DNA of 64,000 bases, taken from JAEUMD01 sp044222395 (GTDB taxonomy: Bacteria > Pseudomonadota > Alphaproteobacteria > Rhizobiales > Hyphomicrobiaceae). Below, one piece after another: positions 27,598-37,184 of the stretch. The stretch spans positions 7,346 through 71,345 of the forward strand of contig JBGANK010000015.1 in the NCBI GenBank assembly GCA_044222395.1, read 5' to 3'. The notes under the pieces were generated by a model, which saw only the letters and a program-made list of their open reading frames with translations, had not been told where the DNA came from and did not search any database. A program made the position numbers and the translations under genes. Numbering within the stretch: position 1 is the first letter of the stretch; the number at the start of each line of letters is the position of its first letter.

Positions 27598-28431
27598 ATG
27601 CCGAGCCCCGAGGTGACAGTTGCCGCACACGACGAGAGCCGCTATCGCGAGCTATTGGCGCGCGAGCACCGCCACAGCTGGCGCCGCTTCGCGATAGCCG
27701 CGGCCATCGTTGCCTTCTACGCGGCCTGCCTCGCCGTCGCTCATATCGATCTTTCCCGCCTCATCGAAGGCATTCCGCGCCTGCTGCGTTGGCTTGCCAC
27801 CAGCTGGCCGCCCAACTTCGGCGATCTCGACGCCATCCTTCGTGGCGCCGCCGAGACGGTCGCAATCGCCACTCTGGGGACGACGCTCGGCGCCATCATA
27901 GCCGTGCCCCTGACGATCTTCGCCGCCCGCAACATCACGCCATCGCGCGCGCTCTACTGGCCGGCCCGATCCATCCTCAATGTTCTGCGCTCCATCGACA
28001 CGTTCATCTTCGCTCTGCTGTTCGTCGCAGCCGTCGGCCTCGGCCCGTTCTCCGGCATCCTCGGCGTCGCCTTCCACGTCGCCGGATCGATCGCCAAGCT
28101 CTGGTCGGAAGAGGTCGAGGCCGTCGATCCCCGCCCGCTCGAGGCATTGACGGCAACCGGCGGCTCGCGCCTTCTCGTCATGCGCTACGGCCTGCTGCCG
28201 ACAGTCCTGCCTGGCCTCGCCTCGACCCTGCTCTATATGTGGGAGTTCAACATTCGCTCATCCACCGTGCTAGGACTCGTCGGCGCCGGCGGCATCGGAC
28301 AGCAATTGAAGAACGCTGTCGACCTGCTCGATTTTCCCAGCGTCGTCACCATCATCGGCGTCATCCTCGCCATGGTCGTCGTCTGTGACGGATTGAGTGC
28401 AGTGATCCGCCGGAGGCTCGTTTCGCCATGA
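27598..28431 (+). CDS. phnE: phosphonate ABC transporter permease
   Basis: The 277-residue membrane protein has five or six hydrophobic segments. Signatures include DAILRGAAETVAIATLGTTLG, ILNVLRSIDTFIFALLFVAAVGLGPFSGIL and the EAA-type cytosolic loop (PLEALTATGGSRLLVMRYGLLPTVLPGLAS). It forms the inner-membrane channel for substrates delivered by PhnD. There is one PhnE here, so a homodimer is expected. Its stop overlaps the phnC ATG by four bases. Confidence 0.92.
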   Translation: MPSPEVTVAAHDESRYRELLAREHRHSWRRFAIAAAIVAFYAACLAVAHIDLSRLIEGIPRLLRWLATSWPPNFGDLDAILRGAAETVAIATLGTTLGAIIAVPLTIFAARNITPSRALYWPARSILNVLRSIDTFIFALLFVAAVGLGPFSGILGVAFHVAGSIAKLWSEEVEAVDPRPLEALTATGGSRLLVMRYGLLPTVLPGLASTLLYMWEFNIRSSTVLGLVGAGGIGQQLKNAVDLLDFPSVVTIIGVILAMVVVCDGLSAVIRRRLVSP

Positions 28432-29219
28432 TCCGACTGGAGCATGTCACAGTCGCATTTAGGCCGCCAATGAGCGCGCTCGACGACGTGACACTCGCGC
28501 TCGGTGCCCGGCGGTTCACGGTTCTGCTCGGCCCCTCCGGCGCCGGCAAGTCGACGCTGCTGCGCCTGGTGAACGGTCTCGTCGAGCCGACCGGAGGTGC
28601 CGTCCGCGATCGCAATGGCGACCCGCTTCCGGGCGGACGTCGTCGTCTCGCCGCACACCGCCGCGACACGGCGATGGTCTTCCAGCAGCATCACCTGGTC
28701 GGCCGCATCTCGGCGCTGGACAACGTCGTCAATGGACGTCTGGGGCGGCTCGGCCGCATTCACGCAATTCTCCCGATCCCGGAACGCGAACGCATTCTGG
28801 CACTCGCCATGCTCGATCGCGTCGGGCTGCTCGACAAGGCAATGATGCCCGCCAGCCAATTGTCCGGCGGCGAGCAGCAGCGCGTCGGCATTGCCCGCGC
28901 TCTTGCCCAGGAGCCTTCGCTGATCCTCGCCGACGAGCCGGTAGCGAGCCTCGATCCCGCAACCGCCGACCAGATCCTCGCTCTGATCGACAGTCTAACG
29001 CGCGATGGCGGCATCAAGGCTGTCGTCAGCCTGCATCAGGTCGAGTTCGCCCGCCGCTACGCCGATTGGATCGTCGGCCTCAACAGCGGCCGCGTGGTAT
29101 TCGAGGGGCCACCTGCCCACCTCGACGTTGCCGCTCTGAACCGCATCTACCAGGGTACGACCCCGGATGTTGGTCGCCCGTCGGATGCGACCGGGCTATG
29201 GGCCACCGCCGCGCAGTGA
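28428..29219 (+). CDS. phnC: phosphonate ABC transporter ATP-binding protein
   Basis: The 263-residue ATPase has Walker A GPSGAGKSTLLRLVNGL near residue 36, the Q-loop MVFQQHHLVGR, the ABC signature LSGGEQQRVGIARALAQEP near 145, Walker B LILADEPVASLDP and the H-loop VVSLHQVEFARRY. It powers uptake through PhnE. Translation is coupled to phnE by an ATGA overlap. No C-P lyase genes follow, so catabolism must be encoded elsewhere, or the importer may serve another phosphorus compound. Confidence 0.93.
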   Translation: MIRLEHVTVAFRPPMSALDDVTLALGARRFTVLLGPSGAGKSTLLRLVNGLVEPTGGAVRDRNGDPLPGGRRRLAAHRRDTAMVFQQHHLVGRISALDNVVNGRLGRLGRIHAILPIPERERILALAMLDRVGLLDKAMMPASQLSGGEQQRVGIARALAQEPSLILADEPVASLDPATADQILALIDSLTRDGGIKAVVSLHQVEFARRYADWIVGLNSGRVVFEGPPAHLDVAALNRIYQGTTPDVGRPSDATGLWATAAQ

Positions 29220-29361
29220 CACCACCACCATATGGTGCTTTCGGATACACCCAGATTTGAGCTATCTCCATTCCGGACCGAACAGAGGCCATACGCGGTG
29301 CGCCCCGGCAGCAAATCCCGGCACCGATTGACAAACCGCAGTGCCAAACATCGGAGCACGA

Positions 29362-29811
29362 ATGTCTGAAGGCGATGATTGGGCGATGCGCATGGCTCCG
29401 GGTCTCGATGATCTGGAGCGGCTGGCGATTGCAGCATGGAACCGGCTGCCGCAGGAGGTCCGCCGCATCTGTGGCGACATCGTCATCAGGATCGATGAGT
29501 TCGCCACCGACGAAGTTCTCGACGGTCTCGACATCGACAGCCCCTTCGACCTGATGGGGCTCTACCAGGGCGTCAGCCTCGACCAGAAGAGCACGTCCGA
29601 CATGCCCAGAGAGCCCGATATGGTTTTCCTCTACCGCCGTGCCATCCTCGACTATTGGGCCGAAACTGCCGATGAGAGCTTGGGCGACCTCGTGACGCAC
29701 GTCCTTGTCCACGAGATCGGCCACCACTTCGGCTTCTCCGATCAGGATATGGAGAATATCGAAGCAGCGACAACAAACGACCGGGGCGAGCAGTGGCAAG
29801 CCGGAAGTTAG
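29362..29811 (+). CDS. zincin-fold metallopeptidase family protein
   Basis: The 149-residue cytosolic protein has the zinc motif HVLVHEIGHHFGFSD (HExxH near residue 116) and the preceding LMGLYQGVSL and VFLYRRAILDYWAE. These are the marks of the small zincin family (formerly DUF1025). Peptidase activity is expected but not shown for most members. ATG 29362 is chosen over a GTG at 29341. A second HExxH-type protein lies 180 bp downstream. Confidence 0.88.
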   Translation: MSEGDDWAMRMAPGLDDLERLAIAAWNRLPQEVRRICGDIVIRIDEFATDEVLDGLDIDSPFDLMGLYQGVSLDQKSTSDMPREPDMVFLYRRAILDYWAETADESLGDLVTHVLVHEIGHHFGFSDQDMENIEAATTNDRGEQWQAGS

Positions 29812-29992
29812 GCGGATTTCTGGCGCTCACTGATGCCGCATTGATCAGAGTTCACGTTAGCGAACAATCTCAATCAACTGTTCAGCCGCGCTTGCCGCAC
29901 TTGCCAAAACGGGCCAAGCTGGGGCAGTTAAATTGGCCGTCGCCGCGTGCTCGGCGACCTTCGCCAAGGTAGAAAGCAGGGGGCTACCGTTT

Positions 29993-30541
29993 ATGACCAA
30001 TTGGGCTCGATCCATTGCGTTCGAGGGTCTGGTTGCTTTGGCAACGGCGAGCTGCATCGCTGCGGCATTTCTTTTTGCTGCCGGCGTGGCAATGGCCGAC
30101 CAGCCTCCTCCCACTCCGTCTGAATACGTGGCCCACATCGGCGGCAACGCAACTATCGTGCCCGCCGGTTCGCTCAAATTTGACGGCGACCGCATGATCT
30201 GCGGCCATCGCCCGACCGTGCTCGACAACAATCTGGACGACTACGCAGCCGCCTATCCCGGCTTCCTCATCATAAATCCGAAACTGATGAACCGCGTTTC
30301 GGCTCCCGTGAAGAAGTGGATCTATTCGCACGAGTGCGCTCATCAGTTCCGCGGACCTGACGAGGAGACTGCCGACTGTTTCGCGGTTCAACGCGGCCGC
30401 CGCCAGGGCTGGCTCGACGAAAAGGGGCTTGAGGATATTTGCGCCTTCATCAAGCCTGCCAAGGGCGATCTGATGCATTTTTCCGGCTCGCATCGTTGCG
30501 AGTCGATGCAGCGATGCTTTGCTGATCAAGGCGTTCGCTGA
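29993..30541 (+). CDS. exported protein with HExxH metal-site motif
   Basis: The 182-residue protein starts with an export signal (LVALATASCIAAAFLFAAGVAMADQ). The mature part contains KKWIYSHECAHQFRGPDEETADCFAVQRGRRQGW. HECAH would supply two zinc ligands and the downstream Glu/Asp in DEETADC the third, as in M48-like gluzincins. Four or more cysteines in the mature part fit a disulfide-bonded periplasmic protein. Substrate is unknown. Confidence 0.75.
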   Translation: MTNWARSIAFEGLVALATASCIAAAFLFAAGVAMADQPPPTPSEYVAHIGGNATIVPAGSLKFDGDRMICGHRPTVLDNNLDDYAAAYPGFLIINPKLMNRVSAPVKKWIYSHECAHQFRGPDEETADCFAVQRGRRQGWLDEKGLEDICAFIKPAKGDLMHFSGSHRCESMQRCFADQGVR

Positions 30542-30679
30542 TCCCGAATTGCCGACGCTATGCCCCAAGTGCAGGGCTTCGTTCCCAACCGGTCACTTTG
30601 CAGCGCTATCAGTGCTGTCTAATCCCCGCCCCTGTCGGACGGCCCTAGCATTGGCGAGCCCTCGCCGGAGCCGCCATCT

Positions 30680-31111
30680 ATGCCGCTATCGACCTATGTC
30701 CGCATCCTCTTCGACCTCGCCGAAACCCTCCACGGCTGGATCAGCGCGCTCATTCCCCTCGACCGGACCCGCCGCCGTCGGGTCGCCCGCTACGCAGCCG
30801 ACATTGCCGATACCCTCGCGCGCGCTGCTGAGGCATTGGCGGCGCTGGAGGTCAATCCGCAAGATGCACAGGCAGCGCAGCGGCTCGCACGTGAGTTCGG
30901 GCGCATCTCCGGCTACGTTGAAACCTTGGTCGGCGTGCTGGAACACCATCTTGACGGCCGCAAGCTCGCTGGCGTTAAAAGACGCCTTGAACGTCTCGAG
31001 GGCTGTGCTCCCCGGCCCGAATGTGTGGAAACCACGAGCGGCCATCGCGTCGATCGCCTGACGGCCGCTGAGGGCTATTTCCGCGCACTTGCAGACGGCT
31101 TGAAGATCTAG
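30680..31111 (+). CDS. hypothetical protein
   Basis: The 143-residue protein is strongly helical: LFDLAETLHGWISALIP, then RYAADIADTLARAAEALAALEVNPQDAQAAQRLAREFGRI, then LVGVLEHHLDGRKLAGVKRRLERLEGC. No membrane segment or signal is seen. I do not recognise a family. It lies 32 bp before leuD on the same strand and could share its transcript. Confidence 0.6.
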   Translation: MPLSTYVRILFDLAETLHGWISALIPLDRTRRRRVARYAADIADTLARAAEALAALEVNPQDAQAAQRLAREFGRISGYVETLVGVLEHHLDGRKLAGVKRRLERLEGCAPRPECVETTSGHRVDRLTAAEGYFRALADGLKI

Positions 31112-31143
31112 GGCGGCAGCGACAGGAAAGTGAGAAACGCCAG

Positions 31144-31749
31144 ATGGACAAGTTTACGACGTTGACCGGCATTGCCGCGCCGCTGCCGCTGCGCAACATC
31201 GATACCGACATGATCATCCCCAAGCAGTTCCTGAAAACCATCAAGCGCACGGGATTGGGCAAGTCACTGTTCTACGAGATGCGCTTCGACCAGGACGGTA
31301 GCGAGAATCCCGATTTCGTGCTCAACAAGCCCGCATATCGCAAGGCTCAGATCCTGGTGACGGGCGAGAACTTCGGCTGCGGTTCGAGCCGCGAGCACGC
31401 GCCTTGGGCACTGCTTGACTTCGGCATCCGCTGCGTCATCGCGCCCGACTTCGCCGACATCTTCTACAACAATTGCTTCCAGAACGGCATACTGCCGATC
31501 AAGCTGCCGCAGCAGGAGGTCGACAAGCTGCTCGACGACGCCGCCCGCGGCGCCAACGCCACCATCACGGTCGACCTGGAAGCGCAGGAGATCCGCGGAC
31601 CCGACGGCGGCACCATCCGCTTCGACATCGATCCCTTCCGCAAACATTGCCTGCTCAATGGCCTCGACAACATCGGCTTGACGTTGGAAAAGGCGGACCT
31701 GATTGACCGCTTCGAAAGCAAGGCGAAAACCCAGATGCCCTGGCTCTAG
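31144..31749 (+). CDS. leuD: 3-isopropylmalate dehydratase, small subunit
   Basis: The 201-residue protein carries the aconitase swivel-domain motifs PLPLRNIDTDMIIPKQFLK near residue 15, GENFGCGSSREHAPWALLDFGI near 75 and FYNNCFQNGILPIKLP near 108. With LeuC it isomerises 2-isopropylmalate to 3-isopropylmalate in leucine synthesis. Length is normal. leuC and leuB are not visible nearby. Confidence 0.95.
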   Translation: MDKFTTLTGIAAPLPLRNIDTDMIIPKQFLKTIKRTGLGKSLFYEMRFDQDGSENPDFVLNKPAYRKAQILVTGENFGCGSSREHAPWALLDFGIRCVIAPDFADIFYNNCFQNGILPIKLPQQEVDKLLDDAARGANATITVDLEAQEIRGPDGGTIRFDIDPFRKHCLLNGLDNIGLTLEKADLIDRFESKAKTQMPWL

Positions 31750-32448
31750 CCAGGCGAATGTCGCGATTTCCATTGCGGCTTCTCGCGACCTGATCGCGAC
31801 GGTCGGGAAGATCCTGTTCAGGTGAAATTCGAACCCCGCTTCGAAAAGCTGGGACAAAAGCCACAATGTAAGAATCAGACCCGGCGGCGCCTGAGCGGGA
31901 ATTTCACTTGCACGCCGCCGGCGGCCAACCTCCAGCTGAAGTATCAGCTCGTCATGGCGCGGCACAGGCAGCAGCCGCATGCAATGCTAACGGCGGCATC
32001 AATCGAGTGGCCGTCACCTCACCTGATTGCGCCCGCCCCCGCCTGAAGCAGCAAAACCAGCATCTTTTTGACCGCGATTCTCATCTTTTGCGGCCTCCTG
32101 ACCGCAAACGTCGCTTCTGTACTTTGCATCGAGACGCTAGAATGTGCCGGTCTGCATCGGACCGAGAATCACATCAGTGCATCGTCGCTGCGCGGCTCGA
32201 GCGATGCGCAACACACGTAGAAGACCTCGGCGAAATCCTCCGTTTTGGCAGCAAAACAGGGGAAAACTCGACATTTTCGTTGCAAACACGACACGCAGAC
32301 TTCGTTTTTGAAGCTGTCGGATCAAAAAGCGGCTTTTTGGCCAATGGGAATTAACATATCCAATCAACGACCTGATCGGTAAGCCACGACCAATACCCCT
32401 GCACTGAAATCGAAACACAACCTGATGCCTTGAAGAGGGAGAAATCCA
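31750..32448. other. long intergenic region between leuD and the HU gene
   Basis: About 700 bases have no recognised gene. The only long frame (31908-32354) has no protein-like features. A small palindrome AAAAAGC-G-GCTTTTT at 32324-32338, followed by an AT-rich stretch, may be a terminator or promoter element for the HU gene. A GAGGGAGA ribosome-binding site precedes 32449. Confidence 0.4.
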
Positions 32449-32814
32449 ATGGCAGCAAAAGCGAAAGCAAAAGCTAAACCTGTTGCAAAGAAGAAGTCCG
32501 CCAAGGCCGCCAAGGCGGCGAAGGCCACGAAGGCGCAGACGACCGTGACGCTGCGCAACTTGAGCGACGCCATCGCCGAGACTCACGAGCTGCCCAAGAA
32601 GCAGGCCAACGCCATGCTCACTGAGATGATCGACATGATCGCCAACCACCTGAAGAAGGGCTCGCGCATCCGCATCGGCGGATTGGGAATCCTGCAGGTC
32701 CGTCATCGCCCGGCGCGCATGGGCCGCAACCCCGCCACCGGCGAGGCCATCAAGATCAAGGCGAGCAAGAAGATCAACTTCCGCGCCGCCAAGGAGCTGA
32801 AGCAGGCCATCTGA
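32449..32814 (+). CDS. HU-family DNA-binding protein with lysine/alanine-rich N-terminal tail
   Basis: The 121-residue protein has a 30-residue tail of AKAKAKPVAKKKSAKAAKAAK type before a full HU/IHF domain (TVTLRNLSDAIAETHELPKKQANAMLTEMIDMI, then GSRIRIGGLGILQVRHRPARMGRNPATGEAIKI). HU bends and compacts DNA. The extra tail resembles eukaryotic histone H1 tails and could add non-specific DNA contacts. The gene ends before a bidirectional terminator shared with tRNA-Thr. Confidence 0.93.
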   Translation: MAAKAKAKAKPVAKKKSAKAAKAAKATKAQTTVTLRNLSDAIAETHELPKKQANAMLTEMIDMIANHLKKGSRIRIGGLGILQVRHRPARMGRNPATGEAIKIKASKKINFRAAKELKQAI

Positions 32815-32870
32815 TTTGGCCGCGCTTGCATCCGGGTGGCCCGGACCCGGACGCCACAAACTTCGGAAAA

Positions 32871-32899
32871 AAAAGCCCCGGTCTCGCGCCGGGGCTTTT
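32871..32899. terminator. bidirectional rho-independent terminator
   Basis: AAAAGCCCCGG and CCGGGGCTTTT form a perfect 11-bp stem with a 7-base loop. Read on the plus strand it ends in TTTT after HU. On the minus strand it ends in eight T, downstream of tRNA-Thr. It therefore serves both convergent transcripts. Confidence 0.9.
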
Positions 32900-33008
32900 C
32901 GTTGCCCATTCATGACACGCCGATGCCGAGCAACCGTTCGGGAGAGCCGAAGAGCCTCAGGTTCTCGGACCGCCAGCGACCGAAGGCAAAGCGCATGAAT
33001 GAAGATGT

Positions 33009-33084
33009 TGGTGCCGCTTGCGTGACTCGAACACGCGACCCCATCATTACGAATGATGTGCTCTACCGGCTGAGCTAAAGCGGC
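33009..33084 (-). tRNA. tRNA-Thr (anticodon CGU)
   Basis: On the minus strand the 76-nt RNA has acceptor GCCGCTT paired with AAGCGGC, D-arm GCTCAGCCGGTAGAGC, anticodon arm CATCA-TTCGTAA-TGATG with anticodon CGU, T-arm GCGTG-TTCGAGT-CACGC and an encoded CCA. All stems are intact. It reads ACG threonine codons. It faces HU across a shared terminator. Confidence 0.96.
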
Positions 33085-33278
33085 AAACCCGTGCGGGCTG
33101 AGGCCGAGGGAATACCCCGCTCACGACCCGATTGCAAGATGCCCGGCGCACCGGCCGAGCTCTTTACCGCCTTGCCCGGAATTGCGCCCCTTCCGGCCAC
33201 CCGGAACCTCGGCTCATCGCATTCCTTGCGCCGCAATGGCGACCACTTTGGCGGAACTTGCTCTCCAGTGAACCCTAC

Positions 33279-35267
33279 CTAACGATTGGTTCCATATCGC
33301 GGAATGAGCGTCACGACGCCCTCCTCGCCGTCCTCCTGGCCATTCTCGTCAGGACCTGGATCGTCGGGGGCCCTGGGCGAAATGAAGATCTTCGGCTCAC
33401 CGACCTTTTCGGACGACTCCGGCTGATCTGATGCAGGCTTGGACTTCACCACAGCAGCACCGACCTCGGTCGTTGCCTCCCGGGCTGCAGGCTTGACTTC
33501 GGCTCCTGCAGACACCGTCGGCGCCTCGGGCTTTGCCGCCGCACCTTGCCCGACTGCAACTGGCACGATCGCGCCTTTGCCCGACACGAGCGAGGCCTCA
33601 CTCGACTTTACCACGACACCATCGACCTCACGTGCGGTCACCGCGCTCATCTTCAATGATGTTGCTGACGAGGAGGCGTGGGCTGCACGTGTATCAGGCT
33701 TTGTGTCCGCAGCAGACGACGCACGCGCTGTCGTGAACTCCGCGTCAGGCTGCGACGGCGAGCGCTCTTTGCTGTCCGGCTTTTCCCTTTGTGCAGCTGG
33801 CACAGCGGCTGATGTCGCGGCAGACCTCGCTTGAGGCACCGCCTCGCTCGGCGCAGCCGCTTCGCCCTTTGGCCTCGCCGCAGCAGAAACGGTCAGAGCC
33901 TTGGCGTCAATCGCATCGAGCGAAGTGCCGCGCGCCGCAAGTTCGGCAAGCTTATCTGCGATCAGACCGCCGTCAGTCGATTGAGGCGCCTCCACCGGAA
34001 CACGCCACTCGAACACATCGAGCTGACTGGTCACCGGCGACACCGGTGCCCAGGTCTCCGATACCACCCCGTCCGCCGTCCAGGCCGGATCGCGCGCAGC
34101 ATTGACGGAGCGAGCCAGCCACTCGCGGACACGGCCGGCGTCACCATTCTCCTCGGCCTCGATGCGAGCCATCAGCGTGGCCACACGTCGAGAGAGCCTC
34201 TCGCCGAGGAAGGGCTCCAGTGCACCGCGCGCAACGTCGAACGCGCGTGCATCGATCGCCGCACGGGCTACCGCGATTGCACTTTCGACAGAATTCTGCT
34301 GCAGCCCCGCAAGCTGCCGCGCGCGATCGAGCCGGTCTCGCGGACTGTCGCCGACGCGGGCATAGGAGTAAGCCTCCGCCAGATCCGGATGCGGCGACTT
34401 CATCCATGTCTTTTGCAGCACCTTCGCTGCCTTCGGAGTGTTGCCGCGCGAAGCCAGGATACGCCCGGCAATCGCTGCTGCGGGCACCAGGCTGGGCGCC
34501 AGGTTGTGCGCTTCCAGAGCCCAGCTCAAAGCGCGATCGGAATCGTGATCCTCGGCCTTTTGGGCCTGCGCAGTCAGCAAGACCGCACGCCTGCGATCGC
34601 CAATCTCCTTTTCGACATGACCGTTCTTCTTGGCCGCAGCAAGCGTAGCGAGCGCACCCTCCCAGTCCGAAGCCTTGCACTGCAAGTCGAACAGCGCCTC
34701 CGAAGACCAGCCGAGTTTCGGATTGAGCGCCAACGCCCGTTCGGCGAACTGACGTGCGGCGATCAGCTCGCCTTCGCGCTGCGCCTCCAGGAACAAACCG
34801 CGCAATCCCAGCTGCTCGGTGTCGGGCTGCGCCAGCATGGCCTCGAAGATGCGCCGCGTCGTGGTCTTGTCGCCGGCCAGCTGTGCCGCCTGAGCCCGCA
34901 ACAGATGCGTCAGCGGCTCGTTCGGCAAGGACTTGCGCGCCTGCACGGCACAGCGCATGGCGTTCGCGCGATCGCCGGCACCAATCGCAATGATGCCGGA
35001 GGATAGAGCGTCAAGCCCGCGCTTCTGCCGGCGCCGGTAGAAGTAGTTGCCCACGGTTGCCGGGCTCGTCAAGATCGTGCGCACCAGCGACCACAGCAGG
35101 ATCGCGACGCCAACGAGGAACGTCAGTGCCACCACCGCGTAGTAGACGGTGATCTCGCCTTCGTAGCCTTCCCAATTGAAGACGATCTGGCCTGGCCGAT
35201 CCGCAAGCCACGAAAAGCCTATCGCGACGACAGCAATGCCGACCAGGAACAGGATGAGACGCAGCAT
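33279..35267 (-). CDS. hemY: HemY-family membrane protein with TPR-like repeats
   Basis: The 662-residue protein has two N-terminal membrane segments (LILFLVGIAVVAIGFSWLA and VYYAVVALTFLVGVAILLWSLV) forming the HemY_N domain. About 330 residues of helical repeats follow (RANAMRCAVQARKSLPNEPLTHLLRAQAAQLAGD and others), then a Pro/Ala-rich tail of some 200 residues. HemY of this type is an inner-membrane protein linked to late heme synthesis; its exact role is unsettled. It is the last gene of the hemC-hemD-mitofilin-hemY run. Confidence 0.9.
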   Translation of the reverse strand: MLRLILFLVGIAVVAIGFSWLADRPGQIVFNWEGYEGEITVYYAVVALTFLVGVAILLWSLVRTILTSPATVGNYFYRRRQKRGLDALSSGIIAIGAGDRANAMRCAVQARKSLPNEPLTHLLRAQAAQLAGDKTTTRRIFEAMLAQPDTEQLGLRGLFLEAQREGELIAARQFAERALALNPKLGWSSEALFDLQCKASDWEGALATLAAAKKNGHVEKEIGDRRRAVLLTAQAQKAEDHDSDRALSWALEAHNLAPSLVPAAAIAGRILASRGNTPKAAKVLQKTWMKSPHPDLAEAYSYARVGDSPRDRLDRARQLAGLQQNSVESAIAVARAAIDARAFDVARGALEPFLGERLSRRVATLMARIEAEENGDAGRVREWLARSVNAARDPAWTADGVVSETWAPVSPVTSQLDVFEWRVPVEAPQSTDGGLIADKLAELAARGTSLDAIDAKALTVSAAARPKGEAAAPSEAVPQARSAATSAAVPAAQREKPDSKERSPSQPDAEFTTARASSAADTKPDTRAAHASSSATSLKMSAVTAREVDGVVVKSSEASLVSGKGAIVPVAVGQGAAAKPEAPTVSAGAEVKPAAREATTEVGAAVVKSKPASDQPESSEKVGEPKIFISPRAPDDPGPDENGQEDGEEGVVTLIPRYGTNR

Positions 35268-35281
35268 CTTGAGGGACCTCG

Positions 35282-37087
35282 TTATTGGATTGCCGCAGCC
35301 GGCTGAGCCGCGCCACCGAGCGATGATTTGAGCTGGCCTTCAATCTGCTTGAGCGCTACATCGACGGCACCACGCGCGGCCACCAGGCGCATGAATTCCG
35401 TTGCGGGCGCCTTGGCCTTGTCGGGCAGCTTCTGCGCGAGAGACTGGAAATCGACGATTCGGCCCTCCTCGAGCGCGATGCCCATCCGCCCGACCACGGC
35501 CTCGACGCTGGTGTCGCCGGCTTCATGCTTGACCTTGCGAACCTTGACCACCGACTTGGCTCCCGACAACAGGCGGTCGAGCACGCCCCCCTCGCCAGTA
35601 TCCTCGGCGGCTGCGATGATGCCATGCGCCAGCGGCTTGAAGCCCGACTGCAGCGCAGTAAGCGTCGGCACGCCTTCCGCCTTGTATTGTTCGAGTGTCG
35701 CTAGATCCACCTTGCCGCCCGCCGACTTCTTCACCTGGGCCAGTTCCTCCGCGAATCCGAGTCCGCGATCGATGACGCGCTTCAGGTTCGCCAGCTCCAG
35801 CGAAAGCACGATGCGCTCCGCATTGGCCTTGCGGCCCTCTTCCGCCGTCACCACGCTCGCCACGCTCGATTCGAGTGCCGTGATCTTCGCCATCACCGGA
35901 GCGACCGCGTGCGATACGTCGTCGGGCTTGGCCGCCGACTTGAAGCGCGCGTCGATGTCGACTTTCATCGCATCAAGCCCGGAGGAAATCTTGCCGGTCT
36001 CTTCCTGCACCACATGCAGCGTTTCGCTGAAGCGCTGATTGTCGGCCTTCAGCGCCTCGATGCGTTGGCCGATCCGCACGGCATCCGTCTTGACGTCGGC
36101 GAGTTCGCGATCGATGCGTTGCGTCCCCGAACGGGCCGCCTCGGCCGCCTCGGCTGCCTTGCCCATACGGGAATCGAGATCCGCACTGACACCCTTGCGC
36201 AAGGCATCGATCTGATTGGCGATAGTCGATTCGAGATCCCTGATCTTGCCGGTCACCGCCGCAAGCTCCGGCAACGCGCCTGCCGCGCTGCCGCTGTTGC
36301 TGGCCTGCGACATGAGCGCCAGCTGCTCCTCGAGCTTGGCGATGCGCGGATCAGGCACCGCTGCCTGCGACGCGGGCGGCGGCGTTGCCGCTACCTTCTC
36401 CTTGAGAACGTCCGCATCCGACCTCAACTGCGAATGATCTTCGCCGAGCTTTGCCACGCGCTCCTTGATTTGTTCCAGCTCCGCGACACGCTGGCTCATA
36501 CCGTCCAGCGCGGCCGTCAGCTTTGCACCGACACCGGCTTGCACTTGCGACTTCGCTGCGCTCTCCAGCGATGCGAGACGCTGCGAGAGTTGCTCCGTCA
36601 CCTCGGTGTTGGACGGACGCAACGGTAAGCCAAGTTGCGGCGCAATCGTGTCGGCACCGAGCAGCGCAAGGAACCCGCCGATCAATCCGGCAACCGTGTG
36701 CGAAACGAACCGGCCAAATCCTCCGCCTGACGTCATCTGCTGCGGCGGTGGCAAGCTGCCAGCCGATGGAGCAGCCATGTCCTTTGCTGCAGCCACGTCC
36801 AGCGGATCCTTCGCGCCCGCATCGATCTTTACTGAATCTTTCGCTGCGGTCTGGGCAGCGGCAGCGGTTTGACCCGTCGCGGACTGACCGGCAGCAGCGC
36901 TCGCCCCAGTCTTCGCTTCGGCGCTGGCCGTCGATGTCGATTGACCAGCCGCTGCCTTGGCCGCCGCCGCCCGCTGTTCGGGCGTCTTGATCTCGACTGC
37001 CTTCAGGTCAAGCGTTGCGTGGGGCCGCTTCGGCTCACCTTGGCGCAACGGATCCTTCTTCTGATCATCGCGATTGTCGTTGGACAT
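35282..37087 (-). CDS. mitofilin (MICOS/Mic60)-family inner-membrane protein
   Basis: The 601-residue protein has a low-complexity Ala/Lys-rich N-terminal 110 residues. One membrane segment follows (FVSHTVAGLIGGFLALLGADTIAPQLG). A long coiled-coil region runs from about 165 to 450, and the C-terminal domain has the mitofilin signature (LERLLSGAKSVVKVRKVKHEAG-like, then RIVDFQSLAQKLPDKAKAPATEF). Alphaproteobacterial homologues shape the inner membrane. Its place between hemD and hemY is the conserved alphaproteobacterial order. Confidence 0.9.
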   Translation of the reverse strand: MSNDNRDDQKKDPLRQGEPKRPHATLDLKAVEIKTPEQRAAAAKAAAGQSTSTASAEAKTGASAAAGQSATGQTAAAAQTAAKDSVKIDAGAKDPLDVAAAKDMAAPSAGSLPPPQQMTSGGGFGRFVSHTVAGLIGGFLALLGADTIAPQLGLPLRPSNTEVTEQLSQRLASLESAAKSQVQAGVGAKLTAALDGMSQRVAELEQIKERVAKLGEDHSQLRSDADVLKEKVAATPPPASQAAVPDPRIAKLEEQLALMSQASNSGSAAGALPELAAVTGKIRDLESTIANQIDALRKGVSADLDSRMGKAAEAAEAARSGTQRIDRELADVKTDAVRIGQRIEALKADNQRFSETLHVVQEETGKISSGLDAMKVDIDARFKSAAKPDDVSHAVAPVMAKITALESSVASVVTAEEGRKANAERIVLSLELANLKRVIDRGLGFAEELAQVKKSAGGKVDLATLEQYKAEGVPTLTALQSGFKPLAHGIIAAAEDTGEGGVLDRLLSGAKSVVKVRKVKHEAGDTSVEAVVGRMGIALEEGRIVDFQSLAQKLPDKAKAPATEFMRLVAARGAVDVALKQIEGQLKSSLGGAAQPAAAIQ

Positions 37088-37184
37088 GGGACTTCGGAAC
37101 CCTCCACGCTACGCCACCCGAACGAACGATCGTGCAACTCAGCCCAAAGCGTGAGCATCGTTCGCCATGCTGCTTTGTTTTGGC

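Noticed and set aside
31908..32354. 148-residue frame between leuD and HU
   Set aside because: His/Arg/Cys-rich composition without any secondary-structure pattern and no ribosome-binding site.
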